From UBA6921 sp964532385 (GTDB lineage Bacteria; Pseudomonadota; Gammaproteobacteria; SG8-11): a stretch of DNA of 58,606 nucleotides. The first letter of the stretch is position 1; every line of letters begins with the position of its first letter. Of the stretch, positions 24,863 through 32,033 are shown one piece after another. The notes beneath the pieces are model-generated. The model was not told where the DNA came from and searched no databases. It was given only the letters and a program-made list of their open reading frames with translations. The position numbers and the translations under genes are program-made. The stretch is taken from the NCBI GenBank assembly GCA_964532385.1, contig CAZHHW010000007.1, forward strand, positions 1 through 58,606, written 5' to 3'.

Positions 24863-26077
24863 ATGAACGTCTTGATTCTGGGCGGCGATGGTTATCTGGG
24901 TTGGCCTACGGCCATGTATCTGTCGCGGCACGGTCACAAGGTCTCGGTTGTCGACAACTTTATTAAGCGGCAATGGGAGGCGGAAAAAGGCGTCGAGCCG
25001 CTGATTCCGGTAGCAACCTTGCACGAGCGTGTAAAAGTCTGGAAACAAGTGTCCGGACAGGAAATTGATTTATACGTCGGCAATATCACCAACCACCGAT
25101 TTCTATACAGCGTGCTGGCGAGTTGCAAGCCGGATGCAATCATCCATTATGCAGAGCAACCCTCCGCGCCGTTCTCGATGATCGACCGGCATCATGCGGT
25201 CGTCACGCAAAGCAACAATGTACTTGGCACGTTGAACCTGATGTTCGCCATGCAACATAGCTGTCCCGATGCGCACATGATCAAGCTGGGCACCATGGGG
25301 GAATACGGCACGCCCAACATTGATATCGAAGAAGGCTTTCTGGACGTGGAACACAACGGCCGCAAGGACCGGGTGTTGTTTCCGAAAAAACCGTTTTCGT
25401 TTTATCACCTGTCCAAGGTTCACGACAGCGCCAACCTGTATTTCGGCTGCGACGTCTGGGGCATGCGGGTTACCGATTTGAATCAGGGTGTGGTGTACGG
25501 TATTGACACCGAAGAAACGAAAATGCACGAACGTCTCGCCACCGCGTTTCATTACGATGAAGTGTTCGGTACGGCGCTGAACCGGTTTTGCACTCAGGCG
25601 ATTGCCGGAATTCCATTGACGGTGTACGGAGCGGGGAAACACAAACGCAGCTTCTTGAATATCACCGACACATTGAAATGCGTCGAAATCGCATTGAACA
25701 GCCCGGCGGCCAAAGGCGAATTCCGGGTGTTCAACCAGTTCACCGAAGTGTTTTCGATGAATGAACTTGCAACCGCGGTGCAACGCGCGGCAGGTCACAT
25801 GAAGCTGGATGTCAAGATCAAGAACATCGAGAATCCGCGTATCGAGAAAGCCGAGCATTATTACAATCCGAGCAACAACAATTTATTGTCGCTGGGATTG
25901 AATCCGGTCAAATTGTCCGACGCCTTGATGGACGACCTGATGGTCAGAATCAAACAGCACAAGAACCGCATTAACCACGACGTGATTTACCCGACCGTGA
26001 AGTGGAAGCACGATAAGAAAAAGTCCTCCAGCAGCGAAGCGGCGGATTTGCTGGGCGAGGATTGCGCGAGCGAGTAA
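24863..26077 (+). CDS. UDP-sulfoquinovose synthase-like (SQD1/SqdB) NAD-dependent epimerase
   Basis: A 404-residue extended SDR enzyme closely resembling plant and cyanobacterial SQD1/SqdB. It has the NAD motif GGDGYLGWPTA at 8-18, EQPSAPFSMID at 98-108, LGTMGEYGTPNIDIEEG from 142 with the catalytic-type T144/E147, and FYHLSKVHDS with Y181, H182 and K185. RVTDLNQGVVYG and VFNQFTEVFS also match. SQD1 converts UDP-glucose plus sulfite to UDP-sulfoquinovose. It normally serves sulfolipid synthesis with a lipid transferase, which is absent here. Placement after fliT, behind a sigma54-type promoter and next to neuBCA, suggests it makes a sugar nucleotide for a flagellar glycan. Whether the product is sulfonated is an inference. 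GAGGAA precedes the ATG. Confidence 0.85.
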   Translation: MNVLILGGDGYLGWPTAMYLSRHGHKVSVVDNFIKRQWEAEKGVEPLIPVATLHERVKVWKQVSGQEIDLYVGNITNHRFLYSVLASCKPDAIIHYAEQPSAPFSMIDRHHAVVTQSNNVLGTLNLMFAMQHSCPDAHMIKLGTMGEYGTPNIDIEEGFLDVEHNGRKDRVLFPKKPFSFYHLSKVHDSANLYFGCDVWGMRVTDLNQGVVYGIDTEETKMHERLATAFHYDEVFGTALNRFCTQAIAGIPLTVYGAGKHKRSFLNITDTLKCVEIALNSPAAKGEFRVFNQFTEVFSMNELATAVQRAAGHMKLDVKIKNIENPRIEKAEHYYNPSNNNLLSLGLNPVKLSDALMDDLMVRIKQHKNRINHDVIYPTVKWKHDKKKSSSSEAADLLGEDCASE

Positions 26078-26140
26078 GGGTTAGGCATGAATCGATGGAG
26101 CTGCATAATTGAAAAAACATGGCTCTGAAATACAATGCGC

Positions 26141-26179
26141 CTCTTCCCCCTGCAACCTGCCTCTTTGCCGGGGGAGGGG
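26141..26179. repeat. dispersed hairpin repeat class A, copy 2 (before neuB)
   Basis: CTCTTCCCCC (26141-26150) is complementary with mismatches to GGGGGAGGGG (26170-26179) across a 19-base spacer. It lies 48 bases upstream of neuB. Confidence 0.5.
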
Positions 26180-26227
26180 ACGTTCTATTCAAACCCTTGC
26201 CGCCTTCAATGGAGAGCGCACCTCGCA

Positions 26228-27262
26228 ATGAGATCGAGCCGCAACACGATTCAATTCGGCCGTTACACGGTCGGCGCGGGGCATCCGGTGTTTGTTATCG
26301 CCGAGGCCGGCGTGGCGCATTTCGGTTCGATTGAAAACGCGTTCAAGTTGGTGGACATGGCCGTCGCGGCGAAGGCCGACGCAGTAAAATTTCAAATTTT
26401 CAAGACCGACTCCCTTATTAGTCATGTCAATGCGGAATGGCGTGAGCGGTTACGTCCCAAGGAATTGCCTTACGACGCGTTCAAGCTGATAAAAACCTAT
26501 TGTGAGCAATGCGGAATTTTGTTTCTCGCCACCGCGCACGAAGAAGAAAGCGCGGATTTTCTCGCCACGCTGGATGTTCCCGTATACAAAATCGGTTCGG
26601 GCGAAGTGGGGAATTTGCCTTATTTTGCGCATCTGGCGAGCAAGGGCAAGCCGCTGATCATTTCCACCGGCCTGCACGACGAGGCGGCGATTCAGGCCAT
26701 TCTTGACACATGTCATGCCGTGGGTAATCGCGATATTGCGATGTTGCACTGCAATACCGCCTATCCCACGCCGGTGGAGCAAAGCAACCTGCGCACCCTC
26801 GCGTGGCTGGCCGCGCGCTTCAAGGTGCCGGTGGGATATTCGGATCACACCATCGGCACGACTGTGCCGCTCGCCGCCGTGGCCTTGGGCGCATGCATTC
26901 TTGAAAAACATATTTGTATCGACAAGAACACCGCCGGTTCGCAGGACTGCCGTGTGTCCTGCGATGCCGAGGATTTGCCGAAGCTCGTGCAGGGTATTCG
27001 CGATATCGAAGCCGCTTTGGGCAGCGAGAAAAAAATTGTCGCGAATGCCGCGCAAAATTCCTTCGACTGGGCGCGTAAAAGTCTGGTCATGACCCAAGAC
27101 CTGCCGGCGGGAGCGGTGATTTCCGCCGCGCATCTGGTGGCCAAACGCCCGGGCACCGGAATTACGCCGGCGCGCGTGCGCGAAGTGATCGGTAAAAAAT
27201 TACGCTGTGCGGTGCAGGCCGACACGTTGTTACGTTGGGAAGATTTTGAGGTGCCAAAATGA
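26228..27262 (+). CDS. neuB: NeuB-family nonulosonate (sialic/legionaminic acid) synthase
   Basis: A 344-residue PEP-condensing enzyme. The TIM-barrel part (~15-280) has VIAEAGVAHFGS, DAVKFQIFKTD, KIGSGEVGNLP and GYSDHTIGT, all family signatures. A C-terminal SAF (antifreeze-like) domain (~290-344) contains RKSLVMTQDLPAGAVI and RPGTGI. It condenses an N-acyl-mannosamine-type sugar with PEP to a nine-carbon acid. With NeuC and NeuA but no PseB/LegB-type dehydratase or aminotransferase nearby, the parsimonious product is N-acetylneuraminic acid; a legionaminic acid cannot be excluded from sequence alone. The ATG at 26228 is set by the family start. Confidence 0.88.
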   Translation: MRSSRNTIQFGRYTVGAGHPVFVIAEAGVAHFGSIENAFKLVDMAVAAKADAVKFQIFKTDSLISHVNAEWRERLRPKELPYDAFKLIKTYCEQCGILFLATAHEEESADFLATLDVPVYKIGSGEVGNLPYFAHLASKGKPLIISTGLHDEAAIQAILDTCHAVGNRDIAMLHCNTAYPTPVEQSNLRTLAWLAARFKVPVGYSDHTIGTTVPLAAVALGACILEKHICIDKNTAGSQDCRVSCDAEDLPKLVQGIRDIEAALGSEKKIVANAAQNSFDWARKSLVMTQDLPAGAVISAAHLVAKRPGTGITPARVREVIGKKLRCAVQADTLLRWEDFEVPK

Positions 27263-27280
27263 AAACCGCACATCGAAAAA

Positions 27281-27307
27281 CTCCTTTCCCGTTCCAGCGG
27301 GAAGGAG
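27281..27307 (+). promoter_or_regulatory. hairpin sequestering the neuC ribosome site (class A repeat, copy 3)
   Basis: CTCCTTTCCCG (27281-27291), loop TTCCAG, CGGGAAGGAG (27298-27307): ten pairs with one bulged T. The right arm contains AAGGAG, which is the ribosome binding site 7 bases before the neuC ATG, so the folded mRNA would hide it. Confidence 0.6.
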
Positions 27308-27314
27308 CTAAAAC

Positions 27315-28463
27315 ATGACCCGGCGCATCTGTTTTCTCACCGGCAAGCGCGGCGGTTTCGGTGCGCTCATCCCGACCTTCCAGGCGGTGGATCGGGATCC
27401 CGAACTGGAATTGATTCTGATTGCCACCGACATGCACCTGTCGGCCAAGTTCGGCGCCACCATCAATGAAGTCGATACCTGGGTTAAAAACGCGGTGCGC
27501 GTGCCTCTGGAGCAAGTGGATGATCGTCCGGTGAGCCGCGCGCAGGCGCTGGGGCGCGCATTATCCGGCATCGCCACGGCGCTGGAACAGATCAAGCCTG
27601 ACATTTTCGTGGTGCTGGGCGATCGCGGCGAAGTGTATTCGGCGGTCAGCGCCGCACTGCATCTGGGGATTCCCATCGCGCATATCCAGGGCGGAGATGT
27701 TTCCGGCAATGTGGATGAAATGATGCGCCACGCTATCACCAAAATGTCGCATATACATTTTCCGTCCACGCAGGCGAGTGCCGAGCGTATCCGCAAAATG
27801 GGCGAAGAGACGTCGCGCATTCATGTCGTGGGCGACGCGCATATTGACATGATGCTGCGCGGCGGACGCACTGCGGGCGGCGTGGTACGCAAAAAATTCA
27901 AGCTTGATGCCGCGCAACCTTTCGCGCTGGTGCTGGTGCATCCCGAGACGCTGCGGCCGGAAACTTCCTACGCCAACATGAAAGCAGTGCTGGCCGCAAT
28001 GCGGCAGCGGCAGTTACGCACGTTGGTGGTGTGGCCATGTTCGGATCATGGCTATCAAGGCATTCTGGATGCGATCCACGAAGTTGAAGGGCATGAATTG
28101 TTCAGCGTGTATAAAAATATCGATGCGCCGGACTTCTGGGGTTTGCAAAGCGAAGCAGCAGTATTCGCCGGGAATTCCAGTGCGGGATTGATCGAAGCTC
28201 CCTATTTCAATCTGCCCTTTATCAATATCGGATTGCGCCAGACCGGCCGTGAACATGGCGCCAACGTTATCGATGTCGCCACGATGAATTCAGTCACGCT
28301 GGACGCCGCGCTTGAGCAGGCCTTGTCGAAGTCATTTCGCGACGCATTGCGCGCGCGGCCGTTCAACTTATTCGGCGACGGTAAAGCGGCGGAACGCATG
28401 GTGCATGTTTTGAAAACGGTGGAGTTGAATCGCGCGCTGTTTGAGAAGCGCATGACGTATTAA
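27315..28463 (+). CDS. neuC: NeuC-like UDP-N-acetylglucosamine 2-epimerase (hydrolysing)
   Basis: A 382-residue GT-B-fold epimerase. Signatures are FLTGKRGGFGAL at the N-terminus, VLGDRGEVYSA, IAHIQGGDVSGNVDE with RHAITKMSHIHFPST, and FAGNSSAGLIEAP. These match hydrolysing NeuC enzymes that turn UDP-GlcNAc into ManNAc and UDP, feeding NeuB. LegG uses a related diamino sugar and is not separable by eye. Its ribosome site is embedded in a hairpin. Confidence 0.88.
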   Translation: MTRRICFLTGKRGGFGALIPTFQAVDRDPELELILIATDMHLSAKFGATINEVDTWVKNAVRVPLEQVDDRPVSRAQALGRALSGIATALEQIKPDIFVVLGDRGEVYSAVSAALHLGIPIAHIQGGDVSGNVDEMMRHAITKMSHIHFPSTQASAERIRKMGEETSRIHVVGDAHIDMMLRGGRTAGGVVRKKFKLDAAQPFALVLVHPETLRPETSYANMKAVLAAMRQRQLRTLVVWPCSDHGYQGILDAIHEVEGHELFSVYKNIDAPDFWGLQSEAAVFAGNSSAGLIEAPYFNLPFINIGLRQTGREHGANVIDVATMNSVTLDAALEQALSKSFRDALRARPFNLFGDGKAAERMVHVLKTVELNRALFEKRMTY

Positions 28464-28467
28464 CCCG

Positions 28468-28500
28468 CTCCCTTACACCGGGAAAGATTAGGTGAAGGGG
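28468..28500. repeat. dispersed repeat class A, copy 4 (before neuA)
   Basis: CTCCCTT...GGGAAAG and AGGTGAAGGGG form a degenerate version of the same C-rich/G-rich intergenic element, 14 bases before neuA. Confidence 0.4.
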
Positions 28501-28513
28501 TCTGTATCAGGCA

Positions 28514-29245
28514 ATGGATAAACGCATGAAACCAGAAATCCTTGGCATCCTCCCGGCGCGCGGCGGCAGCAAGAGCATCCCGAAAAAAAATATCGCTCGG
28601 CTCGGCGGCAAGCCGCTGATCGCTTACGTTATCGATGCGATGAAAGCTTCGCAACATATTACGCGCGTGATCGTCTCGACCGACGATGCGGAGATCGCCG
28701 CCGTGGCGCGCGATTGCGGCGCTGAAGTGCCGTTCATGCGGCCGGCCGAATTCGCGCAGGACAGCAGTCCGACCATGCCGGTGTTGTTTCACGCGGTGGA
28801 ATGGCTGGCAAAAAATGAAGGCTATCGTCCGGACATGCTGGTGTTGTCGCAGCCGACCTCGCCGTTTACGCGTGCGCAGCAAATGGATCAAGCCATCGAG
28901 ATGCTTAAAAATGACGCCGGCGCCAGCGCGGTCACGACAGTGATCGAAGTCGAACATAATTATCATCCGTACAATATCCGCCAGATCAATGCGGACGCCA
29001 GCGTGACATTTATGCTGTCCGCGGAACATGACCAGTTTCCGACCCGTCAATCCAAACCCATTTTCTATGCTTTCGGCAATGCCTATATTTTTCGTTATGC
29101 GACACTGACGCAACAGCGTTCGATCTATGGCAAGCGTTGCTTGCCCCTGATCATCGACCGCTTCAGTGCCTTCGATATTAACGACCCCCATGAACTGGTG
29201 ATGGCGGAAGCGATGCTGGCGGCCGGCGCAATCAAATTGAGATAG
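28514..29245 (+). CDS. neuA: NeuA-like CMP-nonulosonate cytidylyltransferase
   Basis: A 243-residue cytidylyltransferase with the P-loop-like motif ILPARGGSKSIPKKN near residue 11, STDDAEIA, and LSQPTSPFTRAQQMDQAI in pattern. It activates sialic- or legionaminic-type acids to the CMP sugar used by transferases. The ATG at 28514 or one four codons later could be used. The following gene starts 2 bases after its stop, indicating one transcript. Confidence 0.88.
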   Translation: MDKRMKPEILGILPARGGSKSIPKKNIARLGGKPLIAYVIDAMKASQHITRVIVSTDDAEIAAVARDCGAEVPFMRPAEFAQDSSPTMPVLFHAVEWLAKNEGYRPDMLVLSQPTSPFTRAQQMDQAIEMLKNDAGASAVTTVIEVEHNYHPYNIRQINADASVTFMLSAEHDQFPTRQSKPIFYAFGNAYIFRYATLTQQRSIYGKRCLPLIIDRFSAFDINDPHELVMAEAMLAAGAIKLR

Positions 29246-29247
29246 CC

Positions 29248-30243
29248 ATGGACAAAGCCATTTACTATGAAATTCTGAATTACCAGCCCGCCAACCTCGC
29301 GCTGCTCAATGAACATTTTAATGTCACGACCTTGCACGACCCGGCTGAGCTCAACTCCGCCTATCTAAGTGATTGCGCCTTGCTATTCGCGCCGCTGGGT
29401 TATCACTGCGGCAAAGACATCATTGAACACGCGCCGCGCATGAAAGTCATTGCGACGAACACTACCGGCGTGCCGCATATCGACGTGGCGCAGGCACAGG
29501 AGCATGGCATTCAAGTCGTGTCCCTGCAGGGCGATACCGAATTTCTGGACAAGATTACTCCCACTGCGGAACTGACCATCGGGCTCATCATTGCCATCAC
29601 ACGCAACCTGATGCCCGCGCTCGAGTTTGTGCGCAAAGGCAAATGGGGCCGTTGGGATTTCGGCGGTCCCGCGATGTTGTCGCGTATGAGTCTGGGTCTG
29701 GTCGGCTTTGGGCGGCTGGGAAAAATGGTCGCACGCACGGCGCACGCCTTGGGGATGCAAGTGGGTTATTACGACCCGCATATTCATCACGACGACACAT
29801 GGCCCTATCGGCGCTTCAGCAGCTTGGAAGAACTGGTCGCCAACAACCACATCGTTTCGGCACACGTGGTAATGAAAGAGTCCAATCAGCACATGTTCAA
29901 TGCGGCTTTGTTTTCCAAATTCAAACGCGGCTCGTATTTTGTCAATACCGCGCGTGGCGAGCTGGTCGATTCCCAGGCCTTAATTAACGCGATGGAGTCG
30001 GGCATTGTCGCGGGTGCCGCGCTGGATGTCATCGACCATGAATTCGAGCCGGGTTTTGACCAGCAAGCGTGGAATCATCCCTTGATTCGCTATGCGCAAA
30101 AACACGGCAATTTGCTGATTACGCCGCATATCGCCGGTTCAACGCTCGATGCATGGTCGCTAACCCAACGGCGGGTGATCGAACGTGCGATCGCATTATG
30201 CGGCCCCGGCACGGCAAAGCGGGTTAAACGCAGGCGCACCTGA
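29248..30243 (+). CDS. D-isomer-specific 2-hydroxyacid dehydrogenase family protein
   Basis: A 331-residue NAD-dependent dehydrogenase of the D-2-hydroxyacid family. The nucleotide motif is GLVGFGRLGK (~151-160). Catalytic-type residues are visible as Arg in NTARGELVD, Glu in DHEFEPGF and His in PHIAGST. Members include phosphoglycerate and lactate dehydrogenases. Tight coupling to neuA suggests it acts on a keto or hydroxy acid related to the nine-carbon sugar or its precursors; this is inference, as I know of no defined role in sialic acid synthesis. Confidence 0.8.
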   Translation: MDKAIYYEILNYQPANLALLNEHFNVTTLHDPAELNSAYLSDCALLFAPLGYHCGKDIIEHAPRMKVIATNTTGVPHIDVAQAQEHGIQVVSLQGDTEFLDKITPTAELTIGLIIAITRNLMPALEFVRKGKWGRWDFGGPAMLSRMSLGLVGFGRLGKMVARTAHALGMQVGYYDPHIHHDDTWPYRRFSSLEELVANNHIVSAHVVMKESNQHMFNAALFSKFKRGSYFVNTARGELVDSQALINAMESGIVAGAALDVIDHEFEPGFDQQAWNHPLIRYAQKHGNLLITPHIAGSTLDAWSLTQRRVIERAIALCGPGTAKRVKRRRT

Positions 30244-30298
30244 CGACGAATAATCCGCGCACCGCGCGATTTCCAGTAACCAGAGCGGAGAAGATGTA

Positions 30299-30862
30299 AT
30301 GAGTTATGTTGCAAACCTGGACAGTGCGCGTACTTATCTGAAAGTCGGTCGCGTCGAGCGTGCACGCGAGTCATTGCTGCGCGCGTTATCCGGTGTTCCC
30401 GCGGAAGAGAAAGTGGCAAGCAATGGCGCCTATCTGAATATTCTGTCTTTACTGGCCAAGCTTGCTTTCGGCGAAAAACCCAAAGGTCCGGTGGAGGAAT
30501 ACATCAACGAAGGCTTGCGGGTAAAAAGCGATCATGCCGATCTGTTGTTTCTCAATGTATTGCTGTTGCTGGAAGCAAAGCGCTTCGACGAAATGCTGGC
30601 GACATTGGGAATATTTTTAGTATCGGCGGCGCCGGATACGCACTACATGTATGAATTCGCCGGCGACAAGGCTTTGCAGGAAGTCTTCACTAATCTGTTG
30701 CCGACGGCCTACCAGCATTGTTCGCGCCGCGATGAACTGAAAGCCCTGTTCACGCGCCTGGCTGCTGCGTCCGGCACACCCGCGTTGACACGCGCATTGG
30801 ATGTATTTGCAACTTTGGATCAGCGAGATGGCCATGAAATCAGCAAAAAAGCCGGCACCTAA
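30299..30862 (+). CDS. TPR-like helical protein in glycosylation island
   Basis: A 187-residue soluble helical protein. Pairs of helices such as ARTYLKVGRVERARESLLRAL and DLLFLNVLLLLEAKRFDEML look like degenerate tetratricopeptide repeats. No catalytic motif is seen. TPR domains are often attached to protein O-glycosyltransferases, where they hold the acceptor; here the module is a separate protein whose gene overlaps that of the next transferase-like protein by 29 bases. An adaptor role is an inference. GGAGAAG precedes the start. Confidence 0.6.
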   Translation: MSYVANLDSARTYLKVGRVERARESLLRALSGVPAEEKVASNGAYLNILSLLAKLAFGEKPKGPVEEYINEGLRVKSDHADLLFLNVLLLLEAKRFDEMLATLGIFLVSAAPDTHYMYEFAGDKALQEVFTNLLPTAYQHCSRRDELKALFTRLAAASGTPALTRALDVFATLDQRDGHEISKKAGT

Positions 30863-32033
30863 AACTGTCGCCGGTAAACGCATTCTGTTTCCGCTGGCGC
30901 GTATCGATGTTGAAGCGACGCAGGGTAGAGTGCTTGGTCTTGCGGCTCGGCTTGCGAGCAAAGGCGCGCAAGTTGATGTAATGAGCCACCATCTGGACAC
31001 GGTTGAACGGGCGAAAAAACGCCTGGAAAATATCGACAATGTGCGCGTAATTCATAACACTTCCCGGCCGGTGCATTGGACGCCGCAACGGCGCGACGAC
31101 ATCGTGCGCGCTTTCATTAAAGACAATATGGACTTGCTCATTCCCGGCACAGACATGCCGTACTGGAAAAGCGCCGCGTTTGATGATTTTAGGGGCCATG
31201 TCTCGGCGCATACCTTCGACCCGCTCGACAAAAATTACGACCTGATCATGTTGCCCATTCCGTCGATGGATGAATCGGCGGCGCTGGAAGCCGATGTGCT
31301 GGTATCGAACTGCTTTTTCCATGCGAAGGAAAATGCCATCCCGGTGCTGGGGTTGCAGGTGTATCCGGCGTTGCAATCGCCACGCATTTATTTCCGTTTG
31401 CTGAACCATATTCTGGTTCGTTCCGACACGGAAGCGGAGGTGTACCGGGCGGGTGGGGTACCGCCCCAACGCTTGCATATCCTGGGCGACGAGCGCGATA
31501 CCTATTGCCTGGATACCATCGAGGACGTGTACAAAAACCTGTTGTTCGATGATCAGATTAAAGTCGAAAAGAATGAATTATTCATCGTGATAACCAATCA
31601 CTCGCGCTACCGGGCGCAAGTGATCGAGACCATCAAGGCCATCGCCAAGTTACCGTTTCCAACCGTCGTGTGCTTCGTCAAAGTGCAGTTCGAGGTGCGT
31701 GACCTGCACGAAGATCAAATCGTCGACGAATTGATCAAGCCGCATTTGGACAAGCTCGGCAGTCACTACATCAGCGAAATCAGATCGATCGGAAAACTTT
31801 CGATGTTGTGCGACGTGTCGATCACCACAACCTACGTCACGCCGTTGCTGTTCGCGGCCCAGTACGGAAAAGGAGCGGTTGTATACAATCCAATCCGGGC
31901 TTTTGCCGGCCGGCAGGACGGCATTGAGTTCATCACCCATGAAGAGGAATTGCGCCGTTATTTGACGGAGCAGTACGCGCTTAAACAGACGCGCTCCAAT
32001 GTGGTCGACATCGTTGCGGAGATCGTGTCATGA
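30834..32033 (+). CDS. uncharacterised GT-B-like protein in glycosylation island
   Basis: A 399-residue protein that I do not recognise as a named family. It begins with a Rossmann-like strand (KRILFPLARID) followed by VLGLAARLASKGAQVDVMS, as in GT-B glycosyltransferases and UDP-sugar epimerases. It has an interdomain YPALQSPRIYFRLLNHILVRSD segment and a late VYNPIRAFAGRQDGIEF segment. The order of the two halves fits a GT-B fold, perhaps akin to CDP-glycerol-type transferases. The start could be 30828 or 30834. It overlaps both neighbours (29 bases upstream, 4 downstream), showing strong coupling to the 661-residue protein that follows. Confidence 0.6.
   Translation: MKSAKKPAPKTVAGKRILFPLARIDVEATQGRVLGLAARLASKGAQVDVMSHHLDTVERAKKRLENIDNVRVIHNTSRPVHWTPQRRDDIVRAFIKDNMDLLIPGTDMPYWKSAAFDDFRGHVSAHTFDPLDKNYDLIMLPIPSMDESAALEADVLVSNCFFHAKENAIPVLGLQVYPALQSPRIYFRLLNHILVRSDTEAEVYRAGGVPPQRLHILGDERDTYCLDTIEDVYKNLLFDDQIKVEKNELFIVITNHSRYRAQVIETIKAIAKLPFPTVVCFVKVQFEVRDLHEDQIVDELIKPHLDKLGSHYISEIRSIGKLSMLCDVSITTTYVTPLLFAAQYGKGAVVYNPIRAFAGRQDGIEFITHEEELRRYLTEQYALKQTRSNVVDIVAEIVS

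Noticed and set aside
25103..25858. 251-codon minus-strand frame opposite the SQD1-like gene
   Set aside because: Shadow of a strongly conserved gene.
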